A stretch of 64,000 nucleotides of DNA. Source: SHZI01 sp963698405 (GTDB lineage: Bacteria; Pseudomonadota; Gammaproteobacteria; Steroidobacterales; GCA-2729495). The first letter of the stretch is position 1. Every line of letters starts with the position of its first letter. The notes below the pieces were generated by a model. The model ran no database searches, was not told where the DNA came from, and saw only the letters and a program-made list of their open reading frames with translations. Location of the stretch: positions 1-64,000 of the forward strand of contig CAVOQT010000004.1 in the NCBI GenBank assembly GCA_963698405.1, read 5' to 3'. Below, piece by piece: positions 1-9,910 of this stretch. The translations under genes were made by a program, and so were the position numbers.

Positions 1-1708
1 GTCCGCGACGCTGAGCTGATCCGGGCTGATGTCGAGCATGATGCCGGCGACCTTGAGCAGCCGTTCGCGTACGGTTCGCGCCGCTGCAAGCACGGCATTG
101 CCGGAGCTGTAGGTTGCCCGGCTGGCGTGTGTGGGCGCATCCACCGGTACGGTGGTCGTATCGGCACGCTGCACCATGTGCACGGCTTCCATCGGCAGGC
201 CGAGTTCTTCAGCCGCGATCTGGCAGAGCGTGGTGATCTGACCGGAGCCTATGTCCATCGTGGCGGTGGCGAGATCGGCAGTGCCGTCGGCGTTGAGCTT
301 GATGATGGCGCCCGAGTGCTCGTAGATATCCGGGAAGCCGATGCAGCCGCTGACCCACAGCGGCTGACAGGCAAAGCCCATGCCGCGCTTCTTTGTGCCG
401 CTTGCCGCTGTCCGGCTTCTTGCGCTTCGACCAGCCGATGCGCTCGGCACCGCTTTGCAGGCATTCGTCGAAGGCATAGCTGTCCAGTGTCAGGCCCGGA
501 ATCATCGGATGCGGTTCGCCGGCATGCCAGGCGTTCTTGCGCCGGAATTCGATGGGATCGAGTTTCAGCTGGTCGCAGATCTCGTCGATCTGCGATTCGG
601 CGGCAAAACAGGCCTGTGGCGAACCGTAGCCGCGATAGCCGCCGCCGATCATGTTGTTGGTGTAGACCGTATAGCCTTCCCACTTGCTGTTCGGGCAGCG
701 ATAGGTCATCAGCAGGCCGAACACGCCGTGCACGTTGATGACTTCTGCGCCGTGGGTCGCATGGGCGCCGGTGTCGAGGATGCTCCTCGCGTGGCGGGCG
801 GTGAAGGTGCCGTCTTTCTTCACGCCGGTCTTCAGATAGACCTTGATCGGGTGCCGGGCGGTGGTGATGAAGTCTTCGTAGCGCGTCTGCTCGATGCGCA
901 CCGGGCGGCCGGTCTTTCTGCTCAGCAGGGCCGCCACCGGTTCGATATAGCCCATGTCCAGCTTGCCGCCAAAGCCGCCACCGATATACGGCGACTTGAT
1001 GACGCGCACCTTGCTCTCCGGGATCTCCAGCGCGAAGGCCAGCTTTTCACGCAGACCGAACAGGTGCTGCGTCGAGGAGTGCACGGTGAAATTGCCCTGC
1101 CTGTCGCAGTCCACCACGCACACGCGCGGTTCCATGTAACAGGTGTGTACCCGGTGGCTGCTGTAGACGCCCTCGAAGATGTGGTCTGCTTCGGCAAAGC
1201 CCTTGTCCAGATCGCCGAAGCCGATCACCGGATTCACGGCCACGTTGTTTGCAGCATGTTCGTGCAACTGCGGTGCACCCGGCTGCATCGCTTCCTCGGG
1301 ATCGAAGACGGTCGGCAATTCTTCGTATTCGACTTCGATCAGTTCGATGGCCTGCTCGGCGATGCGCAGCGAGGTCGCTGCCACCGCCGCCACCGGCTGG
1401 CCGGCGAAGCGCACGGTATCGCTCATGATGAGCATGTCCTGCACCATGCTGCCGGCATTGGTGGGTACGAAATATACCGGCGTGAACTTGCGCTTCGGTA
1501 CTTCGGCCGGCACCAGCACGGCCTTCACGCCTGGCAACTGCTCGGCGGCGCTGGTGTCGATGCTGAGAATGCGGGCGTGCGGGTAGGGGCTGCGCAACAG
1601 CTTGGCGTGCAGCATGCCCGGCACCTTGATGTTGACCGGAAAGGCCTTGCCGCCGGTGACCTTGTCGAAGGCGTCGGGACGAAGCGGGCTTTTTCCAATC
1701 AGGCTCAT
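1..1708 (-). CDS. Xanthine dehydrogenase-family molybdopterin-binding large subunit (partial, frameshifted)
   Basis: Catalytic Mo-cofactor subunit of an aerobic molybdenum hydroxylase; the C-terminus lies beyond the left edge. From the start at 1708 the protein opens with a substrate-channel domain (LLRSPYPHARILSID) and carries the cofactor motifs IGGGFGGK and GGYRGYGSPQ. The second resembles purine or aromatic hydroxylases rather than CO dehydrogenase form I (AYRCSFR). Reading breaks at the T run 392-394: upstream codons read SGKRH and the homology resumes one base out of register as KKRGMGFACQP. Removing one base restores one frame to the window edge, so a single extra base is the likely cause. 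It is the last gene of a three-gene operon with the 2Fe-2S and FAD subunits. The substrate cannot be told from sequence; 4-hydroxybenzoyl-CoA reductase or xanthine dehydrogenase-like enzymes are the nearest families I recognise. Confidence 0.85.
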
Positions 1709-1725
1709 GTCTGTTGCTCCATCGC

Positions 1726-2196
1726 TCAGCCGGCGATCCGCGTTGCCGCCAGCTTGATGGCATCGACGATCTTGGTGTAGCCCGTGCAGCGACACAGATT
1801 GCCGGCGATCGCATGCCGGATCTGGTCTTCGTCGGGATTTTTGGTGGTGGCGAGCAGTTCGCTGGCATTCATGATCATGCCGCATGTGCAGTAACCGCAC
1901 TGCACCGCGCCGGCATCAATGAAGGCCTGCTGCAGCGGATCCAGCGCTTCACCGCCGTTGCCCAGTCCTTCGATGGTGGTGATGGCTTTGCCGGCTGCGC
2001 CGGCTGCATACATCATGCAGGAGTAAACGACCTTGCCATCCACCTGCACCGAGCAGCAGCCGCAGCCGCCGGAGTCACAGCCTTTCTTGGTGCCGGTCAG
2101 GTCCAGCCGGTTGCGCAGTACTTGCAGCAGGGTTTCGTCGGCTTCGATCGACACTTCGTGCGTTGCGCCGTTGATCTGCAATGCGATGGTTTTCAT
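1726..2196 (-). CDS. 2Fe-2S small subunit of molybdenum hydroxylase
   Basis: Electron-transfer subunit of 156 residues carrying two [2Fe-2S] clusters between the Mo centre and FAD. The plant-ferredoxin type cluster ligands are Cys40, 45, 48 and 60; the second cluster is bound by Cys100, 103, 135 and 137 (CGYC...CRC). Two additional cysteines sit inside the cluster loops: Cys47 (CGCC where the family usually has CGAC) and Cys105 (CTCG where CTPG is usual). Length matches the CoxS/HcrC family. It lies 17 bases upstream of the large subunit and 15 bases after the FAD subunit, in the usual operon arrangement. Confidence 0.92.
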   Translation of the reverse strand: MKTIALQINGATHEVSIEADETLLQVLRNRLDLTGTKKGCDSGGCGCCSVQVDGKVVYSCMMYAAGAAGKAITTIEGLGNGGEALDPLQQAFIDAGAVQCGYCTCGMIMNASELLATTKNPDEDQIRHAIAGNLCRCTGYTKIVDAIKLAATRIAG

Positions 2197-2211
2197 CTGT
2201 ACTTTCCTGTC

Positions 2212-3087
2212 TCAGCCCAGCCGTGTCAGGGCTGTTGCCAGTGTGCGGCGCACATAGACCTGGGCGATATGGCGCCGGTAGGCGGCTGATGCACGGTGAT
2301 CTTCCACGGCTTCGAAGTCATCGGTGACCGCTGCGGCGGCCGCTGCAAAGCTCGCTTCGCCGGCGGCTTGTCCGCGCAGCGCTGCTTCCGCACCGTTTGC
2401 GCGTACATAGGTTTCACCGACACCGCCACCGAGAATGATGCGGCAATCTGTGCACTGACCGGCCTTGTCCAGCGTCAGCCGTACGGCGACATTGAGGATG
2501 GACAGATCGTTGGCATTCGTTTCGAGCTTCAGAAAGGCGCTGGCGGTGCGTGGTGCAGGTACCGGAAGCTCGATAGCGGTGATCAACTCCCCGCGTTGCA
2601 GTGCGCTTTCAAACAGGCCGACAAAGAAATCGTCCAGCGGGATGACACGCTGCCGGCCTGCCAGGCTGGCCTGTACCTGTCCATCGAGGGCCAGAAAGGC
2701 GGCCGGCAGGTCGTAAAGCGGAGCCGCTGCTGCTACGCAACCGCCGACGGTGCCGACATTGAGTATCTGGCGTGGTGGATAGTGGAGTGCATCGCCGATA
2801 CAAGCGAAGGCCGGGTTTGTACTGATGAGCGATGCACTGGCAACTTCGCCAAGCGTGGTGAGTGCCTGCAGCGAGATATTGCCGTTGCTGTGCTTGCTGA
2901 TGCCGCGCAGTCCGAGCCGGCTGATATCGATGAGGGCAACTGTTTCCGCCAGCAGTCCCCGGACTTCGAGTCCGTGTACAAAGGTACCGCCGGCCACGAC
3001 CATCGCTCCGGCACCGAAGCGCTGCAGCAGTTCGCCAGCTTCCTGCAGGCTGTCCGGCAGGTAGTAATCCTGTAGGTTGAGCGCCAT
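2212..3087 (-). CDS. FAD-binding medium subunit of molybdenum hydroxylase
   Basis: Flavoprotein subunit of about 291 residues that passes electrons from the Fe-S clusters to the acceptor. It shows the CoxM/HcrB-type FAD signatures VVAGGTFVHG near the N-terminus and NVGTVGGC around residue 110, where TIGGN is more common, followed by the CO dehydrogenase flavoprotein C-terminal domain. The start at 3087 (MALNLQDYYLP) matches the usual family N-terminus; an in-frame ATG at 3111 would add eight residues, and neither has a strong Shine-Dalgarno. First gene of the leftward operon, divergent from a second hydroxylase operon at 3256. Confidence 0.88.
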   Translation of the reverse strand: MALNLQDYYLPDSLQEAGELLQRFGAGAMVVAGGTFVHGLEVRGLLAETVALIDISRLGLRGISKHSNGNISLQALTTLGEVASASLISTNPAFACIGDALHYPPRQILNVGTVGGCVAAAAPLYDLPAAFLALDGQVQASLAGRQRVIPLDDFFVGLFESALQRGELITAIELPVPAPRTASAFLKLETNANDLSILNVAVRLTLDKAGQCTDCRIILGGGVGETYVRANGAEAALRGQAAGEASFAAAAAAVTDDFEAVEDHRASAAYRRHIAQVYVRRTLATALTRLG

Positions 3088-3255
3088 TGCACAGACCCGA
3101 TTCAGAATCATGGGTAATCAATAACCCAAGTATTCAGCATAGTCACTCACGAGCAGCGCAGAGTTCCCATTCTGGGCAAATCTGTTAGCCGCACGCGCAG
3201 GCGGATAGATCGAAGGGCAGGCTCGTGTTATCAATCCGGAAGGGGAGAAACCAGC

Positions 3256-4152
3256 ATGTATCCTGCGCCGTTTCGCTATCACCGGGCTGCGTCAATCGAT
3301 GCGGCCATCAGGCGGTTGACCGAGCTGGGTGAAGGTGCCCGCGCCCTGGCCGGCGGCCAGAGTTTGCTGGTTTGGCTAAAGATGCGCTTCGGTGAAGTCA
3401 CCGATCTGGTCGATATCGCCCGCATACCTGGTATGGACGGCATCGCACAGGATACTGCCGGCGTGCTGCGTATAGGTGCGCTGGCTACGCACGCGCGCAT
3501 CGCCCGCTCACCGCTGGCAAAGCTGCTGCCGATCGTTGGCGATTGCGCCAACGGCATCGCTGACAACCAGGTGCGTAGCCGCGGCACCATCGGTGGTTCG
3601 CTGGCCTCCGGTGATCCGAGCTGTGACTGGCCGGTGCTGCTGACCACGCTGGATGCCCGCGTGTACACCCATGGGCCCGGCGGTGTGCGCGAGCTGCCCG
3701 TGGATGGCTTCGTGGAAGATCTCTATGTCACGCAGCTCAAGCCCGGTGAGCTGATCACCGGAATCAGTTTTGCCATGCCGGCCAAAGGCAGTGCCGGTGC
3801 CTATGTGGGCTTCAAGCGTTGTGCGCCCGCCTATCCGACCATCTCGGTCGGTGTGCAGCTCAGCCTGAAGGGCGAGCAGTGTGAGGATGTGCGCATCGCC
3901 ATCGGTTCGGCCGGGCTGACCACCATTCATGCGCGCGGAGCCGAAGCCGAACTCAAGGGCAAGACGCTGAGTGCGGCACTGCTGGCGCGCGCGGCAGACG
4001 CAGCGGTGGCGGAGAGCGATCCGGTTGAAGACCAGCGCGGCTCCATCGCCTTCAAGAATTCGATCATCAATGTACTGGTCAAGCGCGGCATAGAGACCGC
4101 GAAGCGCCGGTGTCACGGCGAGACAGTCGAGGTAAGTCATGAGTATTACTGA
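3256..4152 (+). CDS. FAD-binding medium subunit of second molybdenum hydroxylase (CoxM-like)
   Basis: CoxM-type flavoprotein of 298 residues. FAD-binding motifs are LAGGQSLLVWLKMRF near residue 35 and SRGTIGGSLASGDP near residue 110, both close to family consensus. The start is supported by an AAGGGGA ribosome-binding site about seven bases upstream. It overlaps the following 2Fe-2S gene by 14 bases, so translation is probably coupled. It begins a rightward operon M-S-G-L and differs clearly in sequence from the FAD subunit of the leftward operon, so the two operons are not a recent duplication. Confidence 0.92.
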   Translation: MYPAPFRYHRAASIDAAIRRLTELGEGARALAGGQSLLVWLKMRFGEVTDLVDIARIPGMDGIAQDTAGVLRIGALATHARIARSPLAKLLPIVGDCANGIADNQVRSRGTIGGSLASGDPSCDWPVLLTTLDARVYTHGPGGVRELPVDGFVEDLYVTQLKPGELITGISFAMPAKGSAGAYVGFKRCAPAYPTISVGVQLSLKGEQCEDVRIAIGSAGLTTIHARGAEAELKGKTLSAALLARAADAAVAESDPVEDQRGSIAFKNSIINVLVKRGIETAKRRCHGETVEVSHEYY

Positions 4153-4636
4153 GGCCATCGAGCGGGTGCCGATCGAGGTAACCGTCAACGGGCAGTTGTA
4201 TAGCCGTGAAGTTGAGCCTCGACTGCTGCTGGTGCAGTTCCTGCGCGAGGAATTGCGTCTGACCGGCACACATATCGGCTGCGACACCACCTATTGCGGT
4301 GCCTGCACGGTGCAGCTCAATGGCGCACCCGTGAAATCCTGCACGGTGCTGGCGGTTCAGGCCGACGGTGGCGAGATTCTCAGCGTTGAAGGTCTGGAGA
4401 AAGATGGCGAGTTGCACGCCTTGCAGAAAGCTTTCTCGGCACACCATGGCCTGCAATGCGGGTATTGCACGCCTGGCATGCTGATGTCTGCTCATGCGCT
4501 GCTCGCAAGCAATCCCGAGCCGAGCGCCAAAGACATCCGCAAGGCGATCCAGGGCAACCTGTGCCGCTGTACCGGTTATCAGAATATCTTCAAGGCGATA
4601 GAAGCGGCTGCCACCGAGCTGCGGGGGGATGGCTAG
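4139..4636 (+). CDS. 2Fe-2S small subunit of second molybdenum hydroxylase (CoxS-like)
   Basis: Iron-sulfur subunit of 165 residues with the canonical CoxS layout: Cys48, 53, 56 and 68 for the N-terminal plant-type cluster (GCDTTYCGAC) and Cys107, 110, 142 and 144 for the helical C-terminal cluster (CGYCTPGM and CRCTGY). Unlike its counterpart at 1726-2196 it has no additional loop cysteines. It sits between the FAD subunit, which it overlaps, and the coxG-like gene, which begins on the base after its stop. Confidence 0.94.
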   Translation: MSITEAIERVPIEVTVNGQLYSREVEPRLLLVQFLREELRLTGTHIGCDTTYCGACTVQLNGAPVKSCTVLAVQADGGEILSVEGLEKDGELHALQKAFSAHHGLQCGYCTPGMLMSAHALLASNPEPSAKDIRKAIQGNLCRCTGYQNIFKAIEAAATELRGDG

Positions 4637-5095
4637 ATGGGTATCAAGTTCGATGGCGAGTTCACGGTGACCGCATCGCCGCAGGAAGTTTATGACTTGC
4701 TCGCTGATCCGCAGAAGTTTGCGCCCCTGCTGCCGACTTACCGAAGCCTTGAGGCCAGGGATGATGGCGCCACTGATGTGACGGTTGAAGTCGGGGTCGG
4801 CAAGATCCGCGGTTCGGCAGTCGTCACGCTGGCTCTGGAAGGCGAGGAGGCGCCGCGTCGCGCTGCCTACAGCGGCAAGGGCAAGGTGATGGGCAGTGCC
4901 TTCAACATGCTGACCTCCTTCGACCTCGAAGCGCTGGATGACGGCGGTACACGGGTCAAGTGGGAGGGCGATCTCAGCATGTTCGGCAAGCTGGTCGCGC
5001 TGGCCGGCGGGCTGATCCGGCCGATTGCCAAGAAAGACATCCAGCGTCTGATCGATGCCATTCAGGCGGCGCTGTCGCCGGGTCAGGCGAGCTGA
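4637..5095 (+). CDS. CoxG-like SRPBCC protein
   Basis: A 152-residue member of the CoxG (CO dehydrogenase subunit G) branch of the START/SRPBCC fold. In Oligotropha, CoxG is implicated in recruiting CO dehydrogenase to the cytoplasmic membrane; it is not a catalytic subunit. Sequence evidence is the family opening (FDGEFTVTASPQEVYDLLADP), alternating beta-strand pattern and a C-terminal amphipathic helix around IRPIAKKDIQRLIDAI. The start follows the preceding stop directly. Its position between the S and L genes implies it serves this hydroxylase. The leftward operon has no such gene within the window. Confidence 0.9.
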   Translation: MGIKFDGEFTVTASPQEVYDLLADPQKFAPLLPTYRSLEARDDGATDVTVEVGVGKIRGSAVVTLALEGEEAPRRAAYSGKGKVMGSAFNMLTSFDLEALDDGGTRVKWEGDLSMFGKLVALAGGLIRPIAKKDIQRLIDAIQAALSPGQAS

Positions 5096-5122
5096 GGCCA
5101 TGCAGGAGCGAGGGAGTGCATC

Positions 5123-7541
5123 ATGAGTTGGGTGGGAACCTCCTTGCGGCGCAAGGAAGACGAGCGGCTCATTCGCGGGCACGGTCTTTTCACCGACGAT
5201 GAACTCGGCGCGGGGATGCTGCATCTCTACATCCTCCGCTCCCCCTATGCCCATGCACGCATCCTCAGCATCGACACCACGGAAGCCGAAGCGCTGCCTG
5301 GTGTGGTCTGCGTGCTGACCGGCAAGGACATCGCCGAGCAGTGCGATCCCTTCATGCAGCTTGGCCCCGAGCCCTGCGACAAGATCCGCGACCTGCCGCT
5401 GGCCATCGACAAGGTGATCTTCCAGGGCGAACCGGTGGCGGCAATTGCGGCGACCTCGCCGGCGCTCGCGATGGATGCGGGCCAGCTGATCAACGTCGAT
5501 TACGAGATGCTGGATGCAGTGGTGGATGCCGAGGAGGCGCTCACCGACAAGATCATCCTGCACGAGGCGGCGGGAACCAACCGCACCTGGCATGGCGTCT
5601 ACGAATACGGTGATGTGGAGCAGGCTTTCCGCGATGCTGCCCATGTGGTGCGCATTCCGCATCTGCATTTTCATCGCTATGCGAGCACACCGCTGGAAGG
5701 CAGTGCCTGCGTGGCTGAATGGACCCGCCAGGGCACTGTCGATTTCCTCTGCAACAATTCCTTTCCCGGTTTTGCCCAGCAGTTGCTGGCTCCCGGTCTG
5801 CGGCTGAAGGTCGATCAGGTGCGTATCCGCACCTACGATATAGGCGGCAGCTTCGGTAACAAGATCTGGAACTACGTGTACATGGCACTGGCTGCCCTGG
5901 CATCGAAGAAGGCCGGCGGCCGGCGCGTCAAGTGGGCGGAACTCCGCACCGAACACATGCTCGCCGGCGGGCATGGCAATGAACGGACCTTCCGCGATAC
6001 CGAGGTGGCCCTCGACAAGCAGGGCGTGATCACCGCGGTCCGTTCGCGGCATATCGATGATTGCGGCGCCTACACGCGCTATGAGCCCCTGGGTTGCGTG
6101 ATCTGGTCGCAGGTGCTGCCGGCCACCTACAAGCTGCGCAATATCCGTATCGACTTTACCCAGGCGGTGACCAACAAGTGCCCGGTGGTGCCGAATCGCG
6201 GCTACTCACGGATGCAGCAGCTCTGGTTCATGGAGCGCATCGTCGACATCTGCGCGCACGAACTGCGTATACCGGCCGACGAGATGCGGCTGCGCAACTA
6301 CATCACGGAGTTTCCCTACGAGACGCCGAATGGCTGTGTCTACGATTCCGGCAACTATCCGGCGATGCTGGCCAAGGCCAGGCAGCTCGTCGACTGGGAC
6401 AAGTGGCAGAAGCTGCAGGTCGCGGCGCGTGCTGAAGGCCGGCTGATCGGCATCGGCATCGGTACCACGCTGGACTCCGGCACCAATAATTTCGGCCAGG
6501 CACAGATCATGAACCAGCATCTGCCGTTTTCGGGCAATGCAGAGGTCTGCACCATGCGCCTGGACTTCGATGGCGCGCTGATCGTTTGCCTGGGTACCGG
6601 CCCATCGGGCCAGGGCCATGAGACGGCCACCTCGCAGGTGGTGGCCGACGAACTCGGCATCGATCCTTCAATGGTGCAGGTGCGTCCGGGCTTTGATACG
6701 GCCTGGAATACCTTCGTAGGCCACTCGGGCACCTACGCCAGCCAGTTTGCTGTCACCGGCCTGTCGGCCGTGCATGGCGCCTGCCAGAAGATGAAGGCGG
6801 AGATGCGCAAGCTGGCGGCCTTCCTGCTCGAAGCCAGCGGAAGACCAGCTGGAGTTCGGCACCGGTGCGCAGGGCCCGGAAGTGCGGGTTCGCGGCACCG
6901 ACAAGGCAGTCGGCTACTGGCAGCTGAGCAACGTCATCAACAACAACAATGCGATGCTGGATGCGAGCCTGGCCGATGTGACGCTCAACATCCGCCACGT
7001 GTACCGTCCGCCGTTCAGCGTGCCGGATACGAAGCGCAAGTTTGGCAATCTCACGCTGACCTATGCCGCCCAGCTGCACATCGCTGTTATCGAGGTGAGT
7101 CGCGAAACCTGCAGAGCGCAGATTCTCGCCTATGCGGCAGTGGACGACTGCGGCACCGTCATCAATCCGCAGATCGTTGCCGGCCAGGTGCATGGCGCCA
7201 CCAGTCACGGCATCGGTGCGGCGCTGATGGAGAGCTTCAACTACGACGAGACCGGCAATCTGCTGACCAATACCTTCAGCGACTACTGCCCGATCACCTC
7301 GCTGAACATCCCGGACATCATCTACGGCAGCATCCAGACGCCCTCACCGTTCAGCTACAACGGCGCGAAGGGTATGGGTGAGGGTGGTGGTGCCCCGCTG
7401 CATTCGATCTCTGCGGCGATTCAGGATGCGCTGCATGACACCGGGGTGATCGTTACCGAATCACACCATTCGCCGCCGGCAATCTTTGCAGCGCTGCAGA
7501 AGCCGAATCGTGCGCAGGCTGTCAGTGTGGAGAAGCGCTGA
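5123..7541 (+). CDS. CoxL-like molybdopterin-binding large subunit (frameshifted)
   Basis: Catalytic subunit of about 805 residues once the frame is repaired. The N-terminal half is read from ATG 5123 (good GGAG site); at the GG of 6839-6840 one extra base shifts the frame, and the true C-terminus continues one register over (EDQLEFGTGAQ, then RVRGTDKAVGYWQL) to 7541. Cofactor motifs are IGGSFGNK and PNRGYSRMQ, and the presumed catalytic glutamate lies in GMGEGGG near the end. The CO dehydrogenase form I signature AYRCSFR is absent, so this is not a genuine CO oxidiser despite the CoxMSGL-like operon. Substrate unknown; frame repair is inference from family alignment. Confidence 0.88.
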
Positions 7542-7545
7542 ATTC

Positions 7546-9903
7546 TCAGGCGGCGACTGCGACGGCCTGTGTGAGTGGCAGCTGTATGGTGAAGCAGGTG
7601 CCCTGACCGGGAGTGCTTTCCACGCTGATTCGGCCCTTGTGCTTGCCAACGATCACGTTGTGGGCAATTGCAAGACCCTGACCTGTGCCCTTGCCGATTT
7701 TCTTGGTGGTGAAGAATGGATCAAAGACGCGGTCTACGACGGCTGCCGGTATGCCGGCACCGGTATCTGCGATGGTGATGACGGCATGCGTGCTGGTCAG
7801 TGCAGTGCCGATGGTAATCGTGCCCTTCTCGTCAGTCTTGCCGGTTTCGGCAATGGCATGGGCGGCGTTGACCACCATGTTCAGGATTACCTGATTGAAC
7901 TCGCCGGGCAGTAACGGCACTTCCGGCAGATTCTCATCCAGCTGCCACCGTATATCTGCCAGGAGTTTCCACTCGCTGGATGCAACGGTGGCCGTGTTTT
8001 CCAGCGCACGATTGATATTGACCAGCGTAATATCCTGGCCAGGGTGCGAGAAGCTCTTCATTGCCCCGACGATATTTGCGACCCGCCCGATGCCCTCCAG
8101 TGACTGGCTGATGGCTGCAGGTATCTCTGTCATCAGGTAGCCGATATCGGCTTTGTGGATGATGTCAGCGAGATCGGCCACCGGAATCATGTCGTCATGG
8201 CGGTCTTCCGCCAAGCCGGTCAGCGTATCGAGCAGCTGCCTGATCTCGCCGAACGACTCGCGGATGAAGCGTACGTTGTCGCCGACGAACTGGGCTGGCG
8301 TATTGATTTCGTGGGCGATGCCTGCCGCCAGCTGGCCAATGGACTCCAGTTTTTGTGACTGCAGCAGTTGCTGCTCCAGGCAGCGCTTCTCGGTCATGTC
8401 CCGGTTGACGATGACATAGCTGTTGCACGCGCCGGATTCATCACGGAGCGGAGAGACGGTGACCTCGATGTCCAGCAAGCCTTTCCCCGGAGTATCCTTT
8501 AGCACGCGACCGCTCCATGCCCGACCCCTCTCAATGTTGTCCAGCATGTCCTGCAGCAATGCCGGGTCACTTTTTGCTGTCCGGGTTCTGCCCGCCCGGT
8601 TTCCGACTATCTGCGCAGCGCTTACTTCCATCATCCGTTCATAGGCCGGGTTTGCATAGAGCACGATGCCGTCTTTGTTGAGGATGGTGATCCCGTCGGC
8701 GCTATGCGCTACAGCAGCAGCAAGGCGTCTGGTCTCCTGTTCCTGTGCCTGCCGTTCGCGCAGGTCGCGCAGCACTACGCTGAACCAGGGTGCACCATCT
8801 GTCGGGACAATGCTCAGGGTGAGTTCAGCCGGGATGATCTCGCCGTTCTTGCACCGCCCTTTGACTTCCGAACTTGCCTGTGTGGTGGACTTCCATTGCG
8901 TCGGTGGTGTGCTGGCCATATCGGACCTGACCGCAGATCGCTGGCCTTCCGGGATGAGTATCAGTACGTTTTGTCCGATTACCTCTGCTGCGGTGTATCC
9001 CAGCAATTTTTCTGCGGCCGGATTGAATGATCTGATGATCATCTCCGAATCCACGCTCAGATGAGCATCACGCATGGAGGCGATGATCAATGCGGCCTGG
9101 CTTTCCGCTTTCCGCAATGAAGCTGCCATGCGGGAGTATCCGGCTTCGATGCCGCTGCCGATCTGGACAGCGACGGCAATAACGCCTACCAGTGCGATGA
9201 TGAACGGGATAAAAGCCGGATCGCCCAGATAATTCAGGCCGTTTTGCGGGGCTGTAATGACGAACGAGGTGCCGGAGATGATACCCATGATGAGTCCGGT
9301 GAACCCCATGCCGATCATCAGGGCGGCAATGGTGCCTTGATAGCGGCGCGAGTGATTCGGTTTCCTGAGACGCAGGGCGACAAACAGGCCGGCAAAGATC
9401 CAGAAGTATGCTGCGATAGGGCCGATCAGTGCGCTCATGAGGGTGTGTTGTGTCTGCGTGCCGATGTGCAGTGCATGGATAGCAATGGCGGAGGTGATGC
9501 TCATGCCGAGCGTCATGAGCGCCGCACCGGCATGCAGCGTGACCAGACGGTTCTGCCCGTTGCTGATCAGCCATGCGGTGGCAGTAAATACGGGTATTCC
9601 ACACAGCAAGGCGAGGAGCGCATCGCCATAACTGGCCTGTATGTCGGCAGGTACCGAGAAGCCGAACATGGTGGAGAAAATACCCGCCCATGCGCCGAAA
9701 GACAGGGCTGTGCCCTGGATCAGTATCCAGGTAATGCGGTTCAGTGATGAAGTCGCCGCGCGGCTGCGCTCGACGGCTATCAGCATCGAGAATGCGGCCA
9801 GACCAAACACGCACATGGCAAACAGGCCCGTTCCTGGCCTGATGGTTGGCGTGACCTCAATCGGGGCGATGGCCGTAGCGGCGATTAACGCAAACAGATG
9901 CAA
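7546..9903 (-). CDS. Membrane-bound PAS sensor histidine kinase
   Basis: Sensor kinase of 785 residues. Residues 1-250 form an integral membrane sensor of about seven helices with a degenerate MHYT-like look. Two PAS domains follow at roughly 265-385 and 390-510, then a DHp helix with the phosphoacceptor His531 (GIAHEINTPAQF) and a HATPase domain at about 660-780 with DTGAGIP and a G2-type GTGQGLAI motif. The H-box with NTP after the histidine is typical of soluble-type HisKA kinases acting with separate response regulators. No response regulator is adjacent, so it is an orphan kinase. It converges on the hydroxylase operon, four bases from its stop. The signal sensed is unknown. Confidence 0.9.
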   Translation of the reverse strand: MHLFALIAATAIAPIEVTPTIRPGTGLFAMCVFGLAAFSMLIAVERSRAATSSLNRITWILIQGTALSFGAWAGIFSTMFGFSVPADIQASYGDALLALLCGIPVFTATAWLISNGQNRLVTLHAGAALMTLGMSITSAIAIHALHIGTQTQHTLMSALIGPIAAYFWIFAGLFVALRLRKPNHSRRYQGTIAALMIGMGFTGLIMGIISGTSFVITAPQNGLNYLGDPAFIPFIIALVGVIAVAVQIGSGIEAGYSRMAASLRKAESQAALIIASMRDAHLSVDSEMIIRSFNPAAEKLLGYTAAEVIGQNVLILIPEGQRSAVRSDMASTPPTQWKSTTQASSEVKGRCKNGEIIPAELTLSIVPTDGAPWFSVVLRDLRERQAQEQETRRLAAAVAHSADGITILNKDGIVLYANPAYERMMEVSAAQIVGNRAGRTRTAKSDPALLQDMLDNIERGRAWSGRVLKDTPGKGLLDIEVTVSPLRDESGACNSYVIVNRDMTEKRCLEQQLLQSQKLESIGQLAAGIAHEINTPAQFVGDNVRFIRESFGEIRQLLDTLTGLAEDRHDDMIPVADLADIIHKADIGYLMTEIPAAISQSLEGIGRVANIVGAMKSFSHPGQDITLVNINRALENTATVASSEWKLLADIRWQLDENLPEVPLLPGEFNQVILNMVVNAAHAIAETGKTDEKGTITIGTALTSTHAVITIADTGAGIPAAVVDRVFDPFFTTKKIGKGTGQGLAIAHNVIVGKHKGRISVESTPGQGTCFTIQLPLTQAVAVAA

Positions 9904-9910
9904 TGAAAAT

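Noticed and set aside
127..738. Rightward open frame antisense to the first hydroxylase gene
   Set aside because: Arginine-rich composition, no domain, and it lies wholly opposite a well-supported gene.
4079..6052. 657-codon leftward frame across the second hydroxylase operon
   Set aside because: Long only because of high GC; the sense frames encode recognisable CoxM/S/G/L proteins.
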